64,000 nucleotides of DNA from Polaribacter vadi (lineage in GTDB: Bacteria; Bacteroidota; Bacteroidia; Flavobacteriales; Flavobacteriaceae): the NCBI RefSeq assembly GCF_001761365.1, contig NZ_CP017477.1, positions 3,214,001-3,278,000 of the forward strand, in the 5' to 3' direction. This document shows positions 33,890-42,814 of this stretch, one piece after another (positions within the stretch are counted from its first letter, which is position 1; every line of letters starts with the position of its first letter). The position numbers and the translations under genes are program-made. Under the pieces are notes generated by a model. The model saw only the letters and a list, made by a program, of their open reading frames with translations. It had not been told where the DNA came from and made no database searches.

Positions 33890-36565
33890 ATGAAAGTGAA
33901 ACAAACAAAATACATGAAATTGTCAGGTTTAGAACCTTTGGTTTTAAATGAAAACAGCAATTTTATCAATATTGGAGAGCGAACAAATGTAGCAGGTTCT
34001 CGTAAATTTTTACGTTTGATAAAAAACGAGCAATTTGATGAAGCTTTAGATATTGCAAGGCATCAAGTAGATGGTGGAGCACAAATTGTCGATATTAATA
34101 TGGATGATGGTTTAATTGATGGAAAAGAATCGATGGTTCGTTTCTTAAACTTAATTGCTGCAGAACCCGATATTTGTAGAGTACCAATGATGATTGACAG
34201 CTCTAAATGGGAAATCATAGAAGCTGGTTTACAAGTTGTACAAGGAAAATGTGTTGTAAATTCTATTTCGCTAAAAGAAGGAGAAGAAAAGTTTGTTTGG
34301 GAAGCTACTCAAATAAAACGTTATGGAGCAGCAGTAATTGTTATGGCTTTTGATGAAGTTGGGCAAGCAGATACTTACAAACGTAGAATAGAAATTGCAC
34401 AACGTTCTTATGATATTTTGGTCAACAAAGTTGGCTTTCCAAGTGAAGATATTATTTTCGATTTAAATATATTTCCTGTAGCAACAGGAATGGATGAACA
34501 CAAAAGAAATGCCATCGATTTTATTGAAGCAACAAAATGGGTTCGTGAAAACTTAGAAAATGTTTCTGTAAGTGGAGGTGTAAGTAATGTGTCGTTTTCT
34601 TTTAGAGGAAATGATGGTGTTCGTGAAGCAATGCACTCTGTTTTCTTGTATTATGCCATTCAAGCAGGTATGAATATGGGGATTGTAAACCCTGCTTTGT
34701 TAGAGGTTTATGATGATATTCCAAAAGATTTATTAGAACGTGTAGAAGATGTAATTCTCGATAGAAGAGATGATGCAACAGAGCGTTTATTAGATTTTGC
34801 AGAAACTGTAAAAGGCTCTAAAACCGAAAAAGGAGTAGATTTATCTTGGAGAGAAAAACCATTGCAAGACAGAATTACGCATGCTTTGGTAAAAGGAATA
34901 GATGCTTTTATTATTGAAGATATAGAAACTGCAAGACAACAAGCAGCAAAACCCATTGAAGTTATTGAAGGTAATTTAATGATTGGTATGAATGTGGTTG
35001 GCGATTTATTTGGCGCAGGAAAAATGTTTTTGCCTCAAGTAGTAAAATCTGCTAGAGTAATGAAAAAAGCAGTAGGTTATTTAAATCCGTTTATTGAAGC
35101 AGAAAAAGGAGATAAACAAGAACCTGTTGGTAAAATATTAATGGCAACTGTAAAAGGTGATGTACATGATATTGGTAAAAATATTGTAAGTGTTGTCTTG
35201 GCTTGTAATAATTATGAGATTGTAGATTTAGGAGTGATGGTTCCTCCAGAAAAAATAATTCAAACGGCTATAGATGAACGAGTAGATGCAATTGGTTTAA
35301 GTGGATTGATTACACCTTCTTTAGATGAAATGGTGTATTTAGCAAAAGAAATGCAACGTCAAAATTTTGTATTGCCTCTTTTAATTGGAGGTGCAACAAC
35401 ATCTAAAGCACATACAGCTGTAAAAATAGATACCCAATATAAAAATGCAGTTGTACATGTAAATGATGCATCTAGAGCTGTAACTGTTGTTGGAGATTTA
35501 TTAAACAAAAAATCTAGTCATTTATACACTGCAAAATTAAAGAAAGATTACGACGAATTCAGAACCAAGTTTTTAAAACGAGGTAAAGAAAAGTCTTACA
35601 TTTCTATTGATGAAGCTCGCAAACGTAAATATAAAATCGATTGGGAAACATCAGAAATTGTAAAACCAAAATCTTTAGGAATTCAAACATTAGAACAATT
35701 AAGTTTAAAAGAATTGTTGCCTTTTATAGATTGGAGTCCGTTTTTTAGAAGTTGGGATTTACATGGAAAATTCCCAGCTATTTTAACAGATAAAGTTGTG
35801 GGTGAACAAGCAACCATAATGTATGAAGAAGCACAACAAATGATTGCCGAAATTATTGCAAATCAATCTTTAAAACCTAAAGCGATTTTTGGATTATTTG
35901 AGGCAAATACTATAAATGATGATGATATTTCTGTTCAGAAAAAAGGAAAAGAAATTGCTGTTTTTAGAACTTTACGTCAACAATTAAAGAAGAGAGAAGG
36001 AATTCCAAATATTGCTTTATCAGATTTTATTGCGCCCAAAGAAACCAATAGAACAGATTATATGGGTACTTTTTGTGTGGCAATTTTTGGTGCGCAAGAA
36101 TTGGCAGACTCATACAGAGCTAAAGAAGACGATTATAATGGAATTATGGCACAAGCAATTGCAGACAGATTTGCAGAAGCTTTTGCAGAATATTTGCACA
36201 AACAAATTAGAACAAAACATTGGGGTTATGATTCAGATGAAGGTTTAACAAACGACGATTTAATAAAAGAAAGTTATAAAGGAATTAGGCCAGCACCTGG
36301 TTATCCTGCTTGTCCAGATCATTTAGAAAAAGAAACGATTTGGGATTTATTAGATGTAGAAAATAAAATAGGAGTAAAGCTAACAGAAAGTTTAGCAATG
36401 TGGCCAGCTGCTGCAGTTTCTGGATATTATTTTGCAAATAAAGAAGCTAAATATTTTGGTTTAGGTAAAATTACAGATGATCAATTAACCGATTTTGCAG
36501 AAAGAAAAGCAATTAAAAAAGAAAAAGCAAGAAAGTGGTTACATCCTAACCTAGCAGAAGAATAA
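33890..36565 (+). CDS. metH: Methionine synthase, folate/cobalamin/reactivation subunit
   Basis: An 891-residue protein equal to the rest of MetH. The pterin-binding barrel (about residues 15-300) shows [16 protein letters not shown] and [11 protein letters not shown]. The cobalamin module has [10 protein letters not shown], whose His binds cobalt, and GLSGLITPS. The reactivation domain ends with [12 protein letters not shown], which binds SAM. It transfers the methyl group from methyltetrahydrofolate to homocysteine bound by the upstream subunit. The start is 15 bases after the upstream stop. Confidence 0.95.
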   Translation: MKVKQTKYMKLSGLEPLVLNENSNFINIGERTNVAGSRKFLRLIKNEQFDEALDIARHQVDGGAQIVDINMDDGLIDGKESMVRFLNLIAAEPDICRVPMMIDSSKWEIIEAGLQVVQGKCVVNSISLKEGEEKFVWEATQIKRYGAAVIVMAFDEVGQADTYKRRIEIAQRSYDILVNKVGFPSEDIIFDLNIFPVATGMDEHKRNAIDFIEATKWVRENLENVSVSGGVSNVSFSFRGNDGVREAMHSVFLYYAIQAGMNMGIVNPALLEVYDDIPKDLLERVEDVILDRRDDATERLLDFAETVKGSKTEKGVDLSWREKPLQDRITHALVKGIDAFIIEDIETARQQAAKPIEVIEGNLMIGMNVVGDLFGAGKMFLPQVVKSARVMKKAVGYLNPFIEAEKGDKQEPVGKILMATVKGDVHDIGKNIVSVVLACNNYEIVDLGVMVPPEKIIQTAIDERVDAIGLSGLITPSLDEMVYLAKEMQRQNFVLPLLIGGATTSKAHTAVKIDTQYKNAVVHVNDASRAVTVVGDLLNKKSSHLYTAKLKKDYDEFRTKFLKRGKEKSYISIDEARKRKYKIDWETSEIVKPKSLGIQTLEQLSLKELLPFIDWSPFFRSWDLHGKFPAILTDKVVGEQATIMYEEAQQMIAEIIANQSLKPKAIFGLFEANTINDDDISVQKKGKEIAVFRTLRQQLKKREGIPNIALSDFIAPKETNRTDYMGTFCVAIFGAQELADSYRAKEDDYNGIMAQAIADRFAEAFAEYLHKQIRTKHWGYDSDEGLTNDDLIKESYKGIRPAPGYPACPDHLEKETIWDLLDVENKIGVKLTESLAMWPAAAVSGYYFANKEAKYFGLGKITDDQLTDFAERKAIKKEKARKWLHPNLAEE

Positions 36566-36649
36566 CAACTAAAATAAATTAACAATTTGTTTTATTTTAA
36601 CTAACATACATTATAAGTAGAAATAAGAATTTTGCAGAAAACAAATAAG

Positions 36650-36736
36650 ATGAAAAGACATAAACTAGAACTAGTGTTTTTTTTAAAGCTTTTAACCTTA
36701 ACTGTAACTGCATTAACAATCGCTTATTTTCTATAA
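36650..36736 (+). CDS. Possible 28-residue membrane peptide
   Basis: An ATG preceded by the purine-rich AAATAAG opens a 28-codon frame. The first residues are basic (MKRHKLE), followed by one membrane segment of about 20 residues. It lies in the gap between metH and metF. I do not recognise a family. It could be a genuine small protein or chance. Confidence 0.35.
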   Translation: MKRHKLELVFFLKLLTLTVTALTIAYFL

Positions 36737-36738
36737 AA

Positions 36739-36757
36739 TACTGAAATAAATTCAGCA
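36739..36757. repeat. TACTGAA-TTCAGCA palindrome at the metF start
   Basis: TACTGAA (36739-36745) and TTCAGCA (36751-36757) form a hairpin that ends three bases before the metF ATG. It is a member of the family at 24188. In the RNA it would cover the metF ribosome-binding region. Confidence 0.65.
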
Positions 36758-36760
36758 TAA

Positions 36761-37714
36761 ATGAAAATTACAGAACACATCAAAAAAGCAAACGGAAAAA
36801 CATTATTTTCTTTCGAAATTATTCCACCAAAAAAGGGAAAAAGCATTCAGGAACTGTATAACAATATAGATCCTTTAATGGAGTTTAACCCTCCTTTTAT
36901 AGATGTAACCACTTCTAGAGAAGAATATGTTTATGTAGAAAAAGAAGGTTTGCTAGATCGAAAAATGACAAGAATGCGTCCTGGAACTGTAGGTATTTGT
37001 GCTGCAATTAAGCATAAATATGATGTAGATACTGTTCCACATGTTTTGTGTGGAGGTTTTACAAAAGAGGAAACAGAATATTTATTGGTAGATTGCCATT
37101 ACTTAGGCATCGAAAATGTAATGGCTTTAAGAGGAGATGCTATGAGTCATCAAAAGTATTTTGAAGCTTCAAAAGGTGGGCATCAATATGCAAAAGAATT
37201 GGTTGCTCAAATTCAGAATTTAAATTGCGGAAAATATTTACACGATGTTATTGAAGCTGATAATTGTGCCGATTTTTGTATTGGAGTTGCTGGTTATCCT
37301 GAAAAACATTTAGAAGCACCCTCTTTACAGAGCGATCTAAAACGTTTAAAAGAAAAAGTAGATGCTGGTGCAGATTATGTGGTAACTCAAATGTTTTTTG
37401 ATAATAATAAGTATTTTCAGTTTGTTGATGCTGCAAAAAAAGCAGGAATTAACGTGCCAATTATTCCAGGAATTAAACCATTGGCTGTAAAACGTCATCT
37501 GCAATTATTACCTCAAGTTTTTAGAATTGATATTCCTGAACCCTTAATTAATGCAGTAGAAAGTTGCAAAAACAATAAAGATGTTCGTCAAGTTGGGATT
37601 GAGTTTGCTATTCAACAATCTAAAGAATTATTGGCAGCTGGTGTGCCAGTTTTGCATTATTATTCTATGGGTAAAAGCGATAATATTCAGGCAATTGCGA
37701 AAGAATTATTTTAA
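36761..37714 (+). CDS. metF: Methylenetetrahydrofolate reductase
   Basis: A 317-residue flavoenzyme that makes 5-methyltetrahydrofolate for MetH. FSFEIIPPKKG with the catalytic Glu, FIDVTTSREEY, ALRGDA and VTQMFFDNNKY are family motifs. Length is close to E. coli MetF (296). It follows the split metH in the same direction and completes the methyl-supply branch. Confidence 0.95.
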   Translation: MKITEHIKKANGKTLFSFEIIPPKKGKSIQELYNNIDPLMEFNPPFIDVTTSREEYVYVEKEGLLDRKMTRMRPGTVGICAAIKHKYDVDTVPHVLCGGFTKEETEYLLVDCHYLGIENVMALRGDAMSHQKYFEASKGGHQYAKELVAQIQNLNCGKYLHDVIEADNCADFCIGVAGYPEKHLEAPSLQSDLKRLKEKVDAGADYVVTQMFFDNNKYFQFVDAAKKAGINVPIIPGIKPLAVKRHLQLLPQVFRIDIPEPLINAVESCKNNKDVRQVGIEFAIQQSKELLAAGVPVLHYYSMGKSDNIQAIAKELF

Positions 37715-37943
37715 GGGAATACGAAATAAATTTTACTGTTTTTACTAAAAATGAATTGTACATGATTACGAAATATTCGATATTTATTATTGATGAAATT
37801 TAATTAAAAATATATAAATCAGATTTTTTTATTGATTTGTTATAATTTATAAAATTAGTGTTTAAACCCTTTAAGCATAAACACAATTGATACATAAATA
37901 GTAAAAAGCAATTTTTTTAACCGCCAATAATCTCTAAAAAGAC

Positions 37944-37951
37944 TATTTTTG
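37944..37951 (+). promoter_or_regulatory. trxA promoter, -7 box
   Basis: TATTTTTG exactly matches TAnnTTTG and lies 38 bases before the trxA ATG. The rest of the 275-base gap upstream is AT-rich, with no visible gene. Confidence 0.5.
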
Positions 37952-37989
37952 CTTATTAAATTTAAAATAATAATCTAAAAATATATATC

Positions 37990-38307
37990 ATGGCATTAGA
38001 AATCACAGACGCAAATTTCGAAGAAATAGTATTAAAATCAGATAAACCAGTTTTAGTAGACTTTTGGGCTGCTTGGTGTGGACCTTGTAGAATGGTTGGA
38101 CCAATCGTAGATGAACTTCATACAGAATATGAAGGGAAAGCTGTTATTGGTAAAGTAGATGTTGATGCAAACCAAGAATTTGCAGCTAAATATGGAGTTA
38201 GAAATATACCAACTGTCTTAATTTTTAAAAATGGAGAAGTTGTTGATAAACAAGTAGGTGTTGCTCCTAAAAAAACATATTCAGAAAAAGTTGATGCTGC
38301 TTTGTAG
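37990..38307 (+). CDS. trxA: Thioredoxin
   Basis: A 105-residue cytoplasmic thioredoxin of normal length. The active site is FWAAWCGPCRMVGP and the cis-Pro region is VRNIPTVLIFKNG. Thioredoxin is the electron donor for CysH-type reductases, which suits its place beside the sulfur genes. It has its own promoter and strong terminators. Confidence 0.97.
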   Translation: MALEITDANFEEIVLKSDKPVLVDFWAAWCGPCRMVGPIVDELHTEYEGKAVIGKVDVDANQEFAAKYGVRNIPTVLIFKNGEVVDKQVGVAPKKTYSEKVDAAL

Positions 38308-38332
38308 TCTCAATTAACAATTTATAATATTG

Positions 38333-38361
38333 AAAAGGTTTGGCTAACGCTAAACCTTTTT
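38333..38361 (+). terminator. trxA terminator
   Basis: A 12-bp stem (38333-38344 with 38349-38360, one G-U pair) with a four-base loop, followed by TTTTTC. Confidence 0.9.
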
Positions 38362-38409
38362 CTATTTTAGTGAAACTCAATTTTTTAAAAGTTGCAAAGC
38401 AACGCATTA

Positions 38410-38562
38410 AAAATTGTAAGTTGAACTAACCCCGCTTTTTTAGCGGGGTCTTATTGTAACATTTCGATAAGTTATTATAAATTAAATATTTATAATTAAA
38501 AATTGTTAGTTAAATTAATCCCGCTTTTGGTGGAATTTTATTGTGAATATTTTTATAATTAT
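38410..38562. repeat. Tandem degenerate repeat of a CCCGCTTTT hairpin
   Basis: The first unit contains the stem ACCCCGCT/AGCGGGGT (38429-38436 with 38442-38449). The second unit (about 38499-38562) repeats the flanks (AAAATTGT, AGTT, CCCGCTTTT, TTATTGT) but has lost the stem. It looks like a duplicated terminator or flavobacterial repeat in decay. No gene is seen in this 334-base gap. Confidence 0.6.
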
Positions 38563-38641
38563 TTGAAATTATTCTTAGATTTTTTAAAGTTTTATAGAAA
38601 TTGTTAAGCAAGTTAAATTCTGATTTTAAAAATTACCATTA

Positions 38642-41200
38642 ATGAAATATATTTTATACTCCTTTCTTTTTCTTTTTTTTATTTCATGTGATAAAAAACA
38701 AGAACAACTAACCTTAGAAACAGGAATTTCTCACGAATTAGCTACCTATAGAAAACAACAAATTGCTGATGTTGTTTATAATTTGCACTTTAAAATTCCA
38801 AAAGAAAAAACCAGCACAATTTCATCTAATTTAGAACTCAATTTTAAGGTAGAAGATTTAAAGCAGGATGTTTTTCTCGATTTTAACGAAGAAACTTCAA
38901 AACTAAAATCGATAAAAGTAAATGATAAAACATCAACAATTAATCATCAAAAAGAACACATCATTATAGATAAATCGAATTTGGTTTTAGGTGCTAATCA
39001 AATTGAAATTTTATTTGATGCAGGTGAAACGTCGTTAAACAGAAATGAAGAATTTTTATACACTTTATTAGTGCCTGATAGAGCAAGTACGCTGTTTCCT
39101 TGTTTTGATCAACCAGATATTAAAGCAAAATATAATTTACAAATAACAGCACCAAAAGATTGGAAAGTTTTAGCTGGTGGTTTTAAAGAAAGTGCTTTAG
39201 AAACTGATGATTTTATTAAACATACGTTTGCAACATCAAATTTAATGAGCACGTATTTATTTTCTTTTGTTGCTGGAAAGTTTACAGAGGAAACTAAAAA
39301 TCCTGGTGCTTTTAATATGCGTTTTTTATACCGAGAAAATAACCAAGAAAAAATACAAGAAAGTGTTGGTGAGGTGTTTAAAATTCATCAAAATTCAATT
39401 GATTTTTTAGAAAATTACACTGCTGTAAAATTTCCATTTCAAAAAATGGATTTTGCTGCAATTCCACCTTTTCAATATGGAGGAATGGAACATGTAGGTG
39501 CAATTCAATATCGTGAATCTTCTTTGTTTTTAGATGAGAATGCTACACAAACACAAAAATTAGGCAGAGCAAAGTTAATTGCGCACGAAACTTCGCACAT
39601 GTGGTTTGGAGATTTAGTAACCATGAAATGGTTTAATGACGTTTGGATGAAAGAGGTTTTTGCCAATTTTATGGCAGATAAAATTGTAAATCCTGTATAT
39701 CCAGAAATAAATCACAGATTGAGTTTTATGATGACACATTACCCAAGTGCGTATTCAGAAGACAGGACCAAAGGAACCAATCCTATTCGTCAAAATTTAG
39801 ATAATTTAAAAAATGCAGGTTCTTTATATGGTAGAATTATTTACAATAAAGCCCCAATAATGATGCGTCAATTAGAGTATTTGTTGGGAGAAGAAGCATT
39901 TCAAAAAGGCATTCAAGAATATATAAAAACCTATCAAAATACAAATGCAGATTGGTCTGAATTAGTTTCAATCTTAGATAAAAATTCCTCAGAAGATATT
40001 AAAAAATGGTCAGAAGTTTGGGTGAATTCCTCAGGAAGACCCATTTTTACAGAAGAACTAGCATATGATGAAAAGGGAAATATATCTAAATTTTTCCTTC
40101 ACCAAAAAGCAGAAGATGGTTCAGATAAAATTTGGACACAGTCTTTTAAAATTCAATTGATTGATGAAAAAGGAAACACAAAAGAGGTAGAAGTTACAAA
40201 TATGGGCAAGACTTTCGATGTTTCATCTTTTGTAAAAGATTTTAAACCTGTTCAAGTTTTATACAATACAAACGGATTTGGTTATGGTGTTTTTCCTATT
40301 GATGAAAATAAAATTGAGTTTTATCAAGAGATCAAAGAAGAGGTTTCAAGAGGATCTCAATTTATCAATCTGTATGAAAATATGTTGATTGGAAAAGTGG
40401 AACCTTTAAAAACCTATCAAGTATTTTTAAATGCCATTAAGATTGAAAAAAATGAGTTGATTACAAACTATTTATCAGGAGTAATTCAGCATATATTTTG
40501 GACTTATTTAAATGAAGAAGAACGAGCTACTGTTCAAGTTAAAATAGAGAAAGAAATTTCTAGTTTGTTGAATGAAAATTTATCATCAAACATAAAGAAA
40601 ACACTCTTTAATTTATACCAATCTGTAGCTTTTAATCCAGTTGGTTCTGAAAAATTATATCAAATTTGGGAAGAAAATAACATAATAGAAAATTTGTTTC
40701 TAAACGAAAGCGATTATTCTTCTTTAGCAATGAAATTGGCAATTTATAAACATCCTAAAGCTAAAGAAATTTTAGAAGAACAGCAAACAAGAATTTCAAA
40801 TGCAGATCAATTAGAGCGTTTTAAATGGTTGTTGGCTTCTCTTTCTTCGGATGAAAATGTGAGGGCTAGTTTTATGACATCACTTCTAGAAAAAGAAAAC
40901 CGAGAAAAAGAGTCTTGGGTGCAAACGGCTTTAAATAATATGCATCATCCATTAAGACAAGAATCTTCAATAAAACATTTAAAATCTATTTTAGAAGTAT
41001 TAGAAGAGGTACAATTAACTGGTGATATTTTCTTTCCAAAAGGATGGTTGGCGAGTTCTATTGGTAATTATTCAAGTGAGGAAGCCGATCTTATTTTAGA
41101 GGAATTTTTAGCAGAGAATTCTAATTATAACCCTATTTTGTTAAAGAAATTACAGCAAACTACAGACGATTTAATAAGAGCGCAAAGAATTAAAAAATAA
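38642..41200 (+). CDS. M1-family aminopeptidase lipoprotein
   Basis: An 852-residue protein with a lipoprotein signal (about residues 1-16, ending FISCDKK). The M1 exopeptidase motif appears as YGGMEHVGA (GAMEN-like). The zinc site is HETSH with His315, Glu316 and His319, plus Glu338 18 residues later. The N-terminal beta domain (ADVVYNLHFKIP) and helical C-terminal domain fit the ERAP/APN layout. It removes N-terminal residues from peptides outside the cytoplasm. Coupled by one base to the DUF58 gene. Confidence 0.92.
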   Translation: MKYILYSFLFLFFISCDKKQEQLTLETGISHELATYRKQQIADVVYNLHFKIPKEKTSTISSNLELNFKVEDLKQDVFLDFNEETSKLKSIKVNDKTSTINHQKEHIIIDKSNLVLGANQIEILFDAGETSLNRNEEFLYTLLVPDRASTLFPCFDQPDIKAKYNLQITAPKDWKVLAGGFKESALETDDFIKHTFATSNLMSTYLFSFVAGKFTEETKNPGAFNMRFLYRENNQEKIQESVGEVFKIHQNSIDFLENYTAVKFPFQKMDFAAIPPFQYGGMEHVGAIQYRESSLFLDENATQTQKLGRAKLIAHETSHMWFGDLVTMKWFNDVWMKEVFANFMADKIVNPVYPEINHRLSFMMTHYPSAYSEDRTKGTNPIRQNLDNLKNAGSLYGRIIYNKAPIMMRQLEYLLGEEAFQKGIQEYIKTYQNTNADWSELVSILDKNSSEDIKKWSEVWVNSSGRPIFTEELAYDEKGNISKFFLHQKAEDGSDKIWTQSFKIQLIDEKGNTKEVEVTNMGKTFDVSSFVKDFKPVQVLYNTNGFGYGVFPIDENKIEFYQEIKEEVSRGSQFINLYENMLIGKVEPLKTYQVFLNAIKIEKNELITNYLSGVIQHIFWTYLNEEERATVQVKIEKEISSLLNENLSSNIKKTLFNLYQSVAFNPVGSEKLYQIWEENNIIENLFLNESDYSSLAMKLAIYKHPKAKEILEEQQTRISNADQLERFKWLLASLSSDENVRASFMTSLLEKENREKESWVQTALNNMHHPLRQESSIKHLKSILEVLEEVQLTGDIFFPKGWLASSIGNYSSEEADLILEEFLAENSNYNPILLKKLQQTTDDLIRAQRIKK

Positions 41201-42120
41201 TGAAGGTATCCGAAGTAAAATCATCAGAAATTAAAAATTTAGATTTACTTGCGAAACAAGTGGTAGAGGGTTTTATTACAGGGATTCATAAAAGTCCTTT
41301 TCACGGATTTTCGGTAGAGTTTTCTGAACATAAATTATATAACAAAGGCGAAAGTACACGTCATATAGATTGGAAATTATTCGCAAAAACGGAAAAACTC
41401 TATACAAAAAAGTACGAAGAGGAAACCAATTTGCGTTGTCATATTATTATCGATAATTCTGCATCAATGAATTATCCAATATTAAAAACACAAACTATAG
41501 ATAGTTTAAACAAGGTTGGTTTTTCTGCAATTGCAGCAGCTTCTTTAATGGAAATCTTAAAAAGACAAAGAGATGCTGTTGGTTTAAGTATTTATTCAGA
41601 TTCATACGAATATTATGCGCCAGAAAAAGGGAGTGATCGTCATAGAAATATGTTGTTGCATCAATTAGAGCAGTTGTTAGTCTCTAATTCTACAAGTGCT
41701 ACAGAAACCTATCAATTTTTACATGAGATTGCAGAAAAGATGCACAGACGCTCTTTAGTTTTTTTATTTACGGATATGTTTCAAACTTCAAAAGAAGACG
41801 AAGTGCTTTTTGAGGCTTTACGTCATTTAAAATATAACAAACATGAGGTGGTTTTATTCCATACTTATGATGGGAAAACGGAATTAGACTTCAATTTTGA
41901 TAATTCTCCGAAAAAATTTGTTGATGTAGAAACTGGCGAAGAAATAAATGTATTTGCAGAAAATGTTCAGCAAAAATATAATGAATTAACTACTAATTAT
42001 TTTAAAGAATTAAAAAACAAATGTTTACAATATAAAATTGATTATGTTCCTGTAGATATTCACAAAGGATTTAACGAAATTTTGACTTCATATTTATTGC
42101 AAAGAAAAAATTTTAAATAA
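41200..42120 (+). CDS. DUF58 protein (vWA-like)
   Basis: A 306-residue cytoplasmic protein. GESTRHIDWKLFAKTEKLYTK is the DUF58 signature. A von Willebrand A-like domain follows with the metal-site motif IIDNSASM and LFTDMFQ. DUF58 genes usually sit with MoxR ATPases; none is adjacent here, and instead it overlaps an aminopeptidase gene. The biological role is unknown. Confidence 0.88.
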   Translation: MKVSEVKSSEIKNLDLLAKQVVEGFITGIHKSPFHGFSVEFSEHKLYNKGESTRHIDWKLFAKTEKLYTKKYEEETNLRCHIIIDNSASMNYPILKTQTIDSLNKVGFSAIAAASLMEILKRQRDAVGLSIYSDSYEYYAPEKGSDRHRNMLLHQLEQLLVSNSTSATETYQFLHEIAEKMHRRSLVFLFTDMFQTSKEDEVLFEALRHLKYNKHEVVLFHTYDGKTELDFNFDNSPKKFVDVETGEEINVFAENVQQKYNELTTNYFKELKNKCLQYKIDYVPVDIHKGFNEILTSYLLQRKNFK

Positions 42121-42134
42121 TTTTTAAATTTATG

Positions 42135-42165
42135 TTTGCATATATCAAAATGTGTGTTATATTTG
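42135..42165 (+). promoter_or_regulatory. tRNA-Asp promoter
   Basis: TTTG (42135-42138), 19 bases, then TATATTTG (42158-42165): a full match to the Bacteroidota consensus. The tRNA begins 18 bases later. This is the best-matching vegetative promoter in the window without an overlapping operator. Confidence 0.85.
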
Positions 42166-42182
42166 CACTCGCTTTAAGCAAC

Positions 42183-42256
42183 GGTTTGGTAGTTCAGCTG
42201 GTTAGAATGCCTGCCTGTCACGCAGGAGGTCGCGGGTTCGAGTCCCGTCCAGACCG
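42183..42256 (+). tRNA. tRNA-Asp (GTC)
   Basis: A 74-base cloverleaf. The acceptor stem GGTTTGG pairs with CCAGACC (one G-U), the anticodon arm CCTGC-CTGTCAC-GCAGG presents GTC, and the T arm is CGGGTTCGAGTCCCG. The discriminator base is G and CCA is not encoded. Confidence 0.97.
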
Positions 42257-42270
42257 CAAAAAAGCAAATT

Positions 42271-42316
42271 AAAATCCTTAACAATCTGTTTTTACAGAAA
42301 GTTAAGGATTTTTTAA
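42271..42316 (+). terminator. tRNA-Asp terminator
   Basis: A 12-bp perfect stem (42271-42282 with 42301-42312) whose loop contains a second CTGT/ACAG hairpin, followed by a T run. Confidence 0.85.
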
Positions 42317-42455
42317 TTATAATCTAATTCGGAATTAATTAGTCTTCTTAAATTTACACCATTTTACCCAAATTAACTTGTAAGTATAAATTATTTTTTC
42401 GATTGTATAATTCTTGATCTTTTACAATCAATTTTAGAATTAAAGAAATTAGTGA

Positions 42456-42718
42456 CTACTTTCCGTCAAAATCAAAAACTATAACTTCTGTAGTAATAGT
42501 TCCTTTTTTTAATTTAATGTCTTTTGTCGTTATTTATAAATTTTAATGTTTACAATATTAGGTATTTTAATAGGAGTTATTAAACAACCCTCTAATTATC
42601 GGAAAATATTATTCTTGAGGTATTTTTCTAAGGATTTTGATTATTTTCCTGTATAGAAATCATTTCATAAGGAAGAATAGACAATATTCATTAAATGGGC
42701 TTTTGCAAAATAGAAGTG
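42456..42718 (-). pseudogene. Possible remnants of a decayed gene
   Basis: The minus strand has protein-like fragments broken by stops and a frame change. One is HFYFAKAHLMNIVYSSL, then YEMISIQENNQNP in another frame. A third (at about 42456-42530) is DIKLKKGTITTEVIVFDFDGK. None has a usable start. I do not recognise the family, and chance reading of AT-rich DNA is possible. Nothing else is seen in this stretch between the tRNA and the GH20 gene. Confidence 0.25.
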
Positions 42719-42739
42719 AAGAAAATTGTTTAAAATAAA

Positions 42740-42779
42740 AAAATCAGAATAAAACATTTTATAATTTTATTCTGATTTT
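42740..42779 (-). terminator. Terminator of the symporter-nagA-GH20 operon
   Basis: A 15-bp perfect stem (42740-42754 with 42765-42779) with a ten-base loop and T-rich flank on the minus strand, 36 bases after the GH20 stop. Confidence 0.85.
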
Positions 42780-42814
42780 CCTAATATGAAATAGTTTTTG
42801 AGAACTTTATAAAA

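Noticed and set aside
42183..42256. Integration site with a mobile element at tRNA-Asp
   Set aside because: No integrase, transposase or direct repeat of the tRNA end is visible downstream.
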